Origin: Paenibacillus fonticola DSM 21315
GTDB taxonomy: Bacteria > Bacillota > Bacilli > Paenibacillales > Paenibacillaceae
Direction: 5' to 3'
NCBI RefSeq assembly: GCF_000381905.1
Contig: NZ_KB907262.1
Location: 1-64,000 of the forward strand
Length of the DNA stretch: 64,000 nt
In this document: piece after piece, positions 1 to 6,921 of the stretch
Layout of the letters: each line of letters opens with the position of its first letter
How positions within the stretch are numbered: position 1 is the first letter of the stretch
Translations under genes and position numbers: made by a program
Notes under the pieces: generated by a model
Database searches by the model: none
What the model saw: only the letters and a program-made list of their open reading frames with translations
Told to the model about the DNA's origin: nothing

Positions 1-120
1 TATGAAAAATCATACAGAATGGTCGTGTAGCGGCCTGAGGCCGGGATTGTGTATGAAAAATCATACAGAACACTCGTGTAGCGGCCTAACGCCTTGATTG
101 AATATGAAGATTCATATAAA
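1..120. repeat. 51-bp tandem repeat, 2.3 copies, cut by window edge
   Basis: Two full units start at 1 and 52, and a diverged third starts at 103. Each full unit opens with the inverted repeat TATGA-AAAA-TCATA and contains a second palindrome-like block, clearest at about 30-43 in the first copy (CGGCCT-G-AGGCCG) and decayed in the second. The third copy keeps only the first palindrome, as TATGAA-GA-TTCATA. The array may extend upstream of the window. The palindromes could be operators, but no regulator is implied by the sequence. The rest of 121-326 has one 20-bp direct duplication and nothing else recognised. Confidence 0.75.
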
Positions 121-140
121 ACCATTCCTGAGAGCTTCTG

Positions 141-180
141 CCTGCTTTTGTGACGAGTTACCTGCTTTTGTGATAAATTA
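141..180. repeat. 20-bp direct duplication
   Basis: The stretch beginning CCTGCTTTTGTGA at 141 recurs at 161, a 20-bp period. It sits between the 51-bp repeats and the first gene. Function unknown. Confidence 0.6.
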
Positions 181-326
181 CTCAGACCGGGCGGTTGCTG
201 CATCGTAGTACCGGCTTCATTGCACAACAAAAATTCGTCAATCTTTATTATCATTGTGCCGGAGCGTAAAATCATAGTACGATACTTTTTATGACCAACG
301 AGTAATATTTGAAAGGGTGCGCTGCC

Positions 327-1352
327 TTGGGCTTTCGAGTTATAAAAACAGCGATAGCAACGCTGATCGCCATCATCGTCGCGAATGCATGCGGCATTGA
401 AGGGGCTTTATCCGCGGGATTACTCGCCATTTTGGGGGTAGACGTGACACGGAAACGCAGCCTGCTAACCGTATCGTCGCGTTTTTTTGCCTCCGTCTTA
501 GGCCTGGTGCTAGCCTTCGGTTTGTTCTATATGCTGGGCTTTCACATTTGGGTGCTTGTTCTATACATATTGGTTGCTTTCCCATTACTATCACGGGCTC
601 ACTTCAAAGATGGGATTGTGACGAGCTCTGTTGTCGTATTTCGTGTGTTTGGCGGCGAGAGTTTAAGCCTGCACATTTTTCTCACCCAAATAGAGCTGTT
701 ACTTATCGGGCTCGGTGCAGCGATGCTCGTGAATCTCGTCTATATGCCGCGAGAGGAAAAAAAATTAAGCGATATCCGGCAAAAAATCGACGTGCTCTTT
801 TCCGACATATTTAGTCAAGTTGCTCTTACGCTTCATCACCCGCAGTACGTTTGGAGCGGGAAGGAATTAATCGATGCAGGTGCCCTGATCGAGAACGGGT
901 TGTCCACCGCGCAACGCGCGCTTGAAAATCAGCTAGTCTCTCCGGATGAATCTTGGAGCGTGTATTTCTACATGCGAAAGCAGCAGCTGGAGCGGATCGA
1001 GTCGATGCTGGGACTGCTTGCCCAAGTCTATCAGCGGATGCCGCAAACCGATATTGCCGCGCTATTATTCGAACGGTTGAGCCTCGATGTCACCAAGGAA
1101 GAATATACGGGAAGAACGGAAGCAATGCTTACCGAGTGGGAGCAGGAGTTTAAGAAGATGGAACTGCCGGCTACAAGAGAGGAGTTCGAAGTCCGCTCTG
1201 CTGTCCTGCAATTATGCCGTGAACTGGCGATGTATTTGAGTATCGCTAAAAAAGATAAAGCTCCCGTGTCCCCAAAGCAAAAACAAAAGCAAAAACAAAA
1301 GCAAAAGCAAAAGCAACAGCAAAAGCAAAAGCAACAGCAAAAGCAAAAGTGA
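327..1352 (+). CDS. Aromatic acid exporter family membrane protein (DUF939 type)
   Basis: Predicted 341-residue inner-membrane protein. The N-terminal half has several hydrophobic segments (roughly residues 5-25, 45-95 and 115-140). The cytoplasmic half is predicted helical, as in DUF939/ArAE family proteins of Firmicutes. The TTG at 327 is preferred because the Shine-Dalgarno GAAAGGG lies about 8 bases upstream and family members typically begin with a G-x-R-V-I-K-T-like motif, seen here as GFRVIKTAIA. An in-frame TTG at 309 has no ribosome site. The C-terminus is odd: about 25 residues made almost only of Lys and Gln (coding 1273-1349), which looks like a short-repeat expansion. Substrate unknown. 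Confidence 0.75.
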   Translation: MGFRVIKTAIATLIAIIVANACGIEGALSAGLLAILGVDVTRKRSLLTVSSRFFASVLGLVLAFGLFYMLGFHIWVLVLYILVAFPLLSRAHFKDGIVTSSVVVFRVFGGESLSLHIFLTQIELLLIGLGAAMLVNLVYMPREEKKLSDIRQKIDVLFSDIFSQVALTLHHPQYVWSGKELIDAGALIENGLSTAQRALENQLVSPDESWSVYFYMRKQQLERIESMLGLLAQVYQRMPQTDIAALLFERLSLDVTKEEYTGRTEAMLTEWEQEFKKMELPATREEFEVRSAVLQLCRELAMYLSIAKKDKAPVSPKQKQKQKQKQKQKQQQKQKQQQKQK

Positions 1353-1447
1353 TTGAGCCAGGCAGCAAAACGGGGATAAGCAAGGGAAATCTTTGTTCTA
1401 AATCATTGACCGATAGACGTTTTTCTTATTATTTTGCTTCGTCCAAT

Positions 1448-1475
1448 CAACATTCGCCTATGTCCTGCATACAAT
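1448..1475 (+). promoter_or_regulatory. Candidate sigma-E promoter of cotE
   Basis: CATACAAT at 1468-1475 matches the sigma-E -10 consensus exactly. The -35 candidate CAACATT at 1448-1454 is only a partial match with a short spacer. In Bacillus subtilis cotE is transcribed first from a sigma-E promoter, which fits. Confidence 0.45.
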
Positions 1476-1507
1476 TGTAGTGAATGATGTATGGAGGAGG
1501 TTCGAAC

Positions 1508-2050
1508 ATGTCATCGAAATATCAAAGTAGAGAGATTATTACGAAAGCGATCTGCGGCAAAGGTCGTAAGTTCTCTACCGTAACCCATACCGTGACTCCG
1601 CCTCATAAACCGACGAGCATACTTGGCGCGTGGATTATAAACCACCAGTATGAGGCGGTCTTCGCAGGCGACGGAATTGAAGTTATTGGTACTTACGATG
1701 TGAACATCTGGTATTCCTTTAGCAAAAACTCTCAGACCGAGGTAGCCAAAGAGACGATCTCTTATGTAGAAAATGTGCCGCTCAGCTATTTGGACTCCAG
1801 ACACCGCTCTTCAACGGTGGAGGTAGCTGCGGAGGCAACGCAGGAGCCGAGTACCGTTGAAGCGAGCGTATCTGGGGATGGCCGTGTTACCATCCGTGTC
1901 GAGCGTGAATTTGCTGTAGAGCTAATCGCCGAAACGAAAATCAATGTTCTCGTTGTGCCGGGCGGTTACGAAGACAAGGAGTTCGATTTTGGCTCCGATC
2001 CGGGAGAATACGAAGACCTGGATCCAGATCTCCTCGACGACGAGCTGTAA
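1508..2050 (+). CDS. cotE: Outer spore coat morphogenetic protein CotE
   Basis: 180 residues, as in the CotE family (B. subtilis about 181). The N-terminus (SSKYQSREIITKAICGKGRK) and the acidic C-terminal tail rich in Asp and Glu (ending DLDPDLLDDEL) are typical. CotE directs assembly of the outer spore coat around the forespore. The ATG at 1508 follows GGAGGAGG with 7-base spacing; upstream in-frame ATGs at 1484 and 1487 lie before that ribosome site. Position upstream of mutS-mutL matches Bacillales synteny, here with one gene inserted. A sigma-E-like -10 lies 33 bases upstream of the start. Confidence 0.93.
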   Translation: MSSKYQSREIITKAICGKGRKFSTVTHTVTPPHKPTSILGAWIINHQYEAVFAGDGIEVIGTYDVNIWYSFSKNSQTEVAKETISYVENVPLSYLDSRHRSSTVEVAAEATQEPSTVEASVSGDGRVTIRVEREFAVELIAETKINVLVVPGGYEDKEFDFGSDPGEYEDLDPDLLDDEL

Positions 2051-2111
2051 CTTCGGGAGGACACGCGCTAGGTGAAGATAATCTAATATATGCGGCAGGG
2101 GCGGCGTCGTC

Positions 2112-2132
2112 GAGGGCGGCTGCCCTCTTTTT
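2112..2132 (+). terminator. Terminator after cotE
   Basis: Stem GAGGGC/GCCCTC with a four-base loop followed by a run of T. It isolates cotE from the amidoligase gene. Confidence 0.7.
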
Positions 2133-2172
2133 ATAAAAAAATAATAAATTGAATTGTCGGGAGGACCGGAAG

Positions 2173-3804
2173 ATGGAACGATTTCGCCACAGCATACTGC
2201 AGATCCAGGTAATACCGGGATCATCTGCGGATTCCTTGCTAGAGGCTCTGAAATCATTGCTGCCTGTTGAAACGTACCGGGTCATTAGCCGGGTCATTGG
2301 CGGAAAGCCAGCTGGCAACATTCGTAGGGAACAAGCTGAGAACATGGATAGTAAACCGGCTGAGGTCATGTACAAGAAGCAAGCTGAAAAAATTCCCGGT
2401 AAAACAGCTCAAACAAGGGCAGTGCGCACGAAAGGCAATGGAAATTGGCTGGAGATCAGCCTACAGCCTTTAGATGAGCATCATACACAGTTAGATGACC
2501 TTAGGACGCGGTTAGATCATCCTGAGCCGCAGCAATCGGTGCGTAGAGTGTACAAGTTGAATGCAAGCTTGCCGCATTTCCGGGCCTCCTCGTTATCAAA
2601 CCAGCAGAGCCGTCTGGCGTTAAGCGGGCTTAACGCCTCGTTGGTGACCGATGCGCATCAGCCTATTAAGCCATTAGGGCATAAATTTATGCGCCGCTTT
2701 GTTGTGCAAATATTTCATTTGCAAGCGACTTATATCGCTTCTCTCGGTATCGGGGGAAGTAGTCAGCCGCTAGAGAATACAGGGCATATGGGCCACGCCA
2801 AGCTCTGTCGCCGATTGGAAAAAACAGCTGCACGGGCGCTATACGCCCTAGGACTACAAATGGGGGAAGTGACAATCACAGCGGGGGAAGATGGCCAATT
2901 TACCATAACCAGTATATCGGCTATGCCGGATTATGATGAGGGAGAAAGAGCGGTGCAGGCTGCCCAGGCGATCGTGGATACGCTTTCGGCTTTAAATCAA
3001 CATGCCGGTGGGGCTAACGATACGCCCGTACTCATCGGCATGGATCCGGAATTTCTGCTTTATAACGGGACGACGGGCAAGGTAGTTCCTGCGTCACGTT
3101 ATTTGGGGTTTACAGGAGTGGCAGGGTGCGATTCGTTAAGATACCGCGGAGTCAGGCGTTTTCCACTGGCCGAGCTGCGGCCGAAGCCGGGGCAGGAGCC
3201 GCGGGAGGTGCTTGTTCATCTGCTTCAGGCGTTTCAACATGCCTATGCATTGATCGAAGATACGGCTCTCGTTTGGCAGGCCGGGGGAATGCCGCAGCGC
3301 GGATTCCCTTTAGGGGGACATTTACATTTCAGCGGAATTCCACTAACCTTTGAGCTGCTGCAAGTATTAGATAATTATTTGGCTCTGCCGGTCGCCGTTC
3401 TTGAGGATCGGCGCGCCGCCGCGCGGCGGCCGCGCTACGGCAGCTTAGGCGATTTTCGCCTTCAGGAGCACGGGGGATTTGAATACCGGACGCTGCCCAG
3501 TTTCCTTGTTTCCCCTCTCGTCGCCAAGGGAGTCGTTGCGATTGCCGCGCTGATTGCAGTCCATGAGGAGCAATTGCAGCGCAGGCCTCTAAAACAGGAG
3601 AAGATTTATGCCGCTTTCTATAAAGGGGATCAGGCGCAGCTGCGTGAGGTGCTTCCGGACCTCTATGCTGACCTTGGCTCATTGAAAGCTTATGCAAAAT
3701 ATGAGAACTATATCGCTCCGTTTATCGAGGCGACACTGTCAGGAAGAACTTGGGATGAAGCAGTGGATATTCGCAGGCTGTGGAAAGTGGAAAAGCATTC
3801 GTAA
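2173..3804 (+). CDS. Putative amidoligase (phiEco32-like COOH-NH2 ligase type 2)
   Basis: 543 residues. The C-terminal half carries the signature of the PhiEco32-like carboxylate-amine ligase group of the glutamine-synthetase-like amidoligases: GMDPEFLL (about residue 288), then LAELRPKP, GGHLHFSG and FEYRTLPSFLVSP, which supply the acidic and His residues expected around ATP/Mg. The N-terminal ~280 residues are not recognised and include a Lys/Gln-rich variable stretch. Family knowledge suggests ATP-dependent formation of peptide-like amide bonds; the substrate here is unknown. The ATG at 2173 follows GGGAGG. Location between cotE and mutS invites the inference of a spore-surface or peptide-tagging role, but nothing in the sequence proves it. 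Confidence 0.72.
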   Translation: MERFRHSILQIQVIPGSSADSLLEALKSLLPVETYRVISRVIGGKPAGNIRREQAENMDSKPAEVMYKKQAEKIPGKTAQTRAVRTKGNGNWLEISLQPLDEHHTQLDDLRTRLDHPEPQQSVRRVYKLNASLPHFRASSLSNQQSRLALSGLNASLVTDAHQPIKPLGHKFMRRFVVQIFHLQATYIASLGIGGSSQPLENTGHMGHAKLCRRLEKTAARALYALGLQMGEVTITAGEDGQFTITSISAMPDYDEGERAVQAAQAIVDTLSALNQHAGGANDTPVLIGMDPEFLLYNGTTGKVVPASRYLGFTGVAGCDSLRYRGVRRFPLAELRPKPGQEPREVLVHLLQAFQHAYALIEDTALVWQAGGMPQRGFPLGGHLHFSGIPLTFELLQVLDNYLALPVAVLEDRRAAARRPRYGSLGDFRLQEHGGFEYRTLPSFLVSPLVAKGVVAIAALIAVHEEQLQRRPLKQEKIYAAFYKGDQAQLREVLPDLYADLGSLKAYAKYENYIAPFIEATLSGRTWDEAVDIRRLWKVEKHS

Positions 3805-3818
3805 GCTGCCCAGCCTTT

Positions 3819-3827
3819 TGATATAAT
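3819..3827 (+). promoter_or_regulatory. Extended -10 promoter candidate for mutSL
   Basis: TG-A-TATAAT at 3819-3827 is a consensus extended -10 element located 32 bases before the mutS start. No good -35 was seen, which extended -10 promoters tolerate. Confidence 0.45.
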
Positions 3828-3859
3828 AGAAGTCTACGAAATGGGCATGGAGGATGATC

Positions 3860-6800
3860 ATGGCAAACTATACGCCGATGATTCAACAATATTTAAATGT
3901 GAAGGCCCAGGCGCAGGATGCATTTCTGTTTTTTCGACTGGGCGATTTTTATGAAATGTTTTTTGATGACGCGATTCTTGCCGCTAAAGAGCTGGAAATT
4001 ACGCTTACAGCCAGAGGGGGAGGACCTGAGGAAAAAATTCCGATGTGCGGCGTCCCCTACCATTCCGCGGAAAATTATATTCACCGGCTGATCGAGAAAG
4101 GCTACAAGGTGGCAATTTGCGAGCAGACGGAAGACCCTGCGCAGGCTAAAGGCGTCGTACGCCGCGAAATCGTCAGGGTCGTAACGCCAGGCACGGTGAT
4201 GGAAGGCAAAACGGTTGGAGACAAGGCTAACAATTATATATCGTGCATGACCGAAAGAGAGGGCATGATGGCGATAGCTTCCTGTGATTTGTCAACCGGC
4301 GAGCTATATGTCAGTTCCTCGCCTTCCAGCAAGGAATGGCTTAGAGACGAGATCGGACTTTATGATCCTGCGGAAATTATCGGGGATCAAGAGCTGCTGG
4401 AGTGGATGCGTGGGGCGAGTGCCCCGCTGGGCAAACCGGTGGTGTATACCCCATGGGACAAGAAAAAGGATGAAGCGGGCAGGAAGCAGTTTGGAGAAGC
4501 TGTCTGGGCCAGACTAGAGCCTGAGCGGCGTGATTGCATCGCTTTGCTTGTCGGCTATTTAAGCGAAACACAGAAGCGTTCCCTTGGGCAGCTCACGAAG
4601 ATTTCGTCTTATGAGCCGGAGAACTATATGATTCTCGATCCGTTCACCCGCCGTAACCTGGAGCTGGTAGAGACAGTGCGCGAACGCTCCAAACGGGGCT
4701 CTTTATTGTGGCTTTTGGACCGGACGGAGACGTCGATGGGGGCAAGAATGCTGCGCCGCTGGATCGACAAACCGCTGCTGCAGCGCAGCGGGATCGAGGC
4801 TCGGCTGGAAGCGGTGGGCCATTTGCACGAAGCTTTCATACTTAGGGAAGATTTAAAAGAAGCTCTGAAACAAATCTATGACCTGGAGCGGCTCGTAGGG
4901 CGGATTGCCTTCGGTAACGCGAATGGCCGTGATTTGATCGCACTGAAGCTGTCGCTGCGGCAAACTCCGGCCATTAAAGCGCTTTGTCAAGCTTCGGCTT
5001 CGGCAACGCTATCGAGAGTCGCTGGAGAGATGGATGAATGCGCCGATTTAGCGGATCAGATCGAGGCGGCTATTGCGGACGAGCCACCCGTATCGGTACG
5101 GGATGGCGGTATTATTAAAAGCGGCTATCATGAACGGCTGGACGAGCTGCGGGAAGCGGGCGTTAACGGCAAGCGCTGGATTGCCGAGCTGGAAGCCGCA
5201 GAGCGTAAGGCGACGGGAATCAAGTCGCTGAAGATCGGATATAACAAAGTGTTCGGCTACTACATCGAGGTCACGAAAGCGAATTTATCCTCCCTGCCTG
5301 AAGGGCGGTACGAGCGGAAGCAGACGCTGGCGAATGCGGAGCGTTTTGTCACGCCGGAGCTGAAGGAGAAAGAGACGCTCATCCTGGAAGCGGAGGAGAA
5401 AATGGTTGATCTGGAATACGCATTGTTCAGTGAGTTGCGCGAGCGGATCAGCCAGGAAATTACCCGCTTGCAGCGCCTTGCCGAGCAGATCGCAGAGATC
5501 GACGTATACCGTTCGCTGGCAGCTGTGGCCGCGGACAGCGGGTTTGTGAAGCCGGTGCTCACCGACGGCTACAATATGATGATCGAGCAAGGGCGTCATC
5601 CGGTTGTCGAATCGGTCATGAGCGATTCTGCGTTCATCGCTAACGGAACGGCGCTGCAGCAAGAAGAGGCTAGCATACTGCTCATTACCGGGCCAAATAT
5701 GGCGGGGAAAAGCACGTATATGCGCCAGGTCGCCCTCATTTCGATCCTGGCGCAAATCGGCAGCTTCGTGCCGGCAGCATCTGCGGAAATACCGCTGATC
5801 GACAGAATTTTTACCCGGATTGGCGCAGCGGACGATTTGATCGGCGGGCAAAGCACGTTTATGGTCGAAATGGCGGATATCCAGGTAATGACGGAGAAAG
5901 CAACTTCGCGAAGCCTGATCATCATCGACGAGCTGGGACGCGGGACGTCTACGAGCGAGGGAATGGCGATTGCTCAGGCGGTAATTGAATACGTCCATAA
6001 TCATATCGGTTGTAAAGCGCTCGTATCGACGCACTTTCATGAGTTGGCTCATTTAGAAAGCAGTTTGTCCGGGCTGCGAAACTATTGCATGGCTGTGCAG
6101 GAAAGCGGAGACAAGGTGCACTTCCTGCGTAAACTGATACCAGGAGCTGCAGATACAAGCTACGGGATTTATTGTGCCAGATTGGCCGGGCTTCCCGGCG
6201 ATATTATCGATCGGGCTTACGGGCTGCTTCAGGGCTTTGAGCAGGCTGCCGCAGAAGTGGCGTCAGGCGAAGCGGGCGCCCGGGTAGGACAAGCAGCAGC
6301 TGCGTCTAATGCATCAGCAGAGGTAGCGGCACAAAAAAGTAGGGAATCAGCCTACCGAGACATGGGTACGGCAATGGAAGCTCATGCTGTGAGTGCCGTG
6401 GAGGCCGTCGCTGTGAGTGCCGTGGAGGCCGTCGCTGAGAGTGCTGTGGAGTCAGCAATCAAGGAAAGCGGCAGCGCCGGCTCGAAGCAAGATGGTGCCG
6501 AGGCGGTAACGGCAGCACAAGCAGCGTCAGCAGCACCAACTGCGTCAGCGGTATCAGCATCGGCAGTGACGCCACCGTCAGCAGCACGAACAGTATCAGA
6601 AGCAGCGTCAGCACCAGGATCAGAATTGGCTGCAGTACCGGTGGCGACATCGAAATCAACAGAGGAATCGGCATTGGAAGTATCGGGCGGACCGGGGGAA
6701 GTCGTGCAGTTGTCGATTTTTGGCGAGGAAGAACCGGTAATGAAGTCTGGGTCCCCTGGTGATGACGCCAAGCTTCGCAGCATCGTGAATATGGTTAAAA

Positions 6801-6880
6801 ATGCAGATCTGCTGAATATGACGCCGCTTCAAGCGATGCAGCTCATTAACGATTTAAAAATGAAGGCGAGAAACTTGTAG
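3860..6880 (+). CDS. mutS: DNA mismatch repair protein MutS with expanded linker
   Basis: 1006 residues, against about 860 usual for the family. It recognises base mismatches and recruits MutL. The N-terminal mismatch-binding domain has the Phe-x-Glu motif (GDFYEMF, residues about 31-37). The ATPase has Walker A GPNMAGKST (about 611) and Walker B LIIIDELGRG (about 686), plus STHFHELAHL. After the ATPase comes an Ala/Ser/Val-rich insertion, residues about 795-945, including three 24-bp DNA repeats at 6386-6457. A beta-clamp motif QLSIF follows (about 950), then the conserved C-terminal helices. The ATG at 3860 is chosen over 3854 because GGAGG at 3849-3853 is correctly spaced only for 3860. 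Confidence 0.97.
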   Translation: MANYTPMIQQYLNVKAQAQDAFLFFRLGDFYEMFFDDAILAAKELEITLTARGGGPEEKIPMCGVPYHSAENYIHRLIEKGYKVAICEQTEDPAQAKGVVRREIVRVVTPGTVMEGKTVGDKANNYISCMTEREGMMAIASCDLSTGELYVSSSPSSKEWLRDEIGLYDPAEIIGDQELLEWMRGASAPLGKPVVYTPWDKKKDEAGRKQFGEAVWARLEPERRDCIALLVGYLSETQKRSLGQLTKISSYEPENYMILDPFTRRNLELVETVRERSKRGSLLWLLDRTETSMGARMLRRWIDKPLLQRSGIEARLEAVGHLHEAFILREDLKEALKQIYDLERLVGRIAFGNANGRDLIALKLSLRQTPAIKALCQASASATLSRVAGEMDECADLADQIEAAIADEPPVSVRDGGIIKSGYHERLDELREAGVNGKRWIAELEAAERKATGIKSLKIGYNKVFGYYIEVTKANLSSLPEGRYERKQTLANAERFVTPELKEKETLILEAEEKMVDLEYALFSELRERISQEITRLQRLAEQIAEIDVYRSLAAVAADSGFVKPVLTDGYNMMIEQGRHPVVESVMSDSAFIANGTALQQEEASILLITGPNMAGKSTYMRQVALISILAQIGSFVPAASAEIPLIDRIFTRIGAADDLIGGQSTFMVEMADIQVMTEKATSRSLIIIDELGRGTSTSEGMAIAQAVIEYVHNHIGCKALVSTHFHELAHLESSLSGLRNYCMAVQESGDKVHFLRKLIPGAADTSYGIYCARLAGLPGDIIDRAYGLLQGFEQAAAEVASGEAGARVGQAAAASNASAEVAAQKSRESAYRDMGTAMEAHAVSAVEAVAVSAVEAVAESAVESAIKESGSAGSKQDGAEAVTAAQAASAAPTASAVSASAVTPPSAARTVSEAASAPGSELAAVPVATSKSTEESALEVSGGPGEVVQLSIFGEEEPVMKSGSPGDDAKLRSIVNMVKNADLLNMTPLQAMQLINDLKMKARNL
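6386..6457 (+). repeat. 24-bp tandem repeat inside mutS
   Basis: Two identical 24-bp units (6386-6409 and 6410-6433) and a third diverged unit (6434-6457) encode AVSAVEAV-type octapeptides. They lie within the low-complexity linker, consistent with growth by replication slippage. Confidence 0.75.
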
Positions 6881-6921
6881 TTTTTTGTAATGTTTAGAAA
6901 GCAGTAAGGGGGAATGGTGCG

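Noticed and set aside
1-120. ArgR boxes in the 51-bp repeats
   Set aside because: TATGA-AAAA-TCATA resembles an ARG box half-site pair, but the spacing is about two bases too short and no arginine gene is near.
1-180. CRISPR array
   Set aside because: Units are adjacent 51-bp tandem copies without distinct spacers, and no cas gene is nearby.
5285-6052. Long minus-strand open frame of 255 codons inside mutS
   Set aside because: It lies fully opposite conserved MutS ATPase coding sequence and shows no family features.
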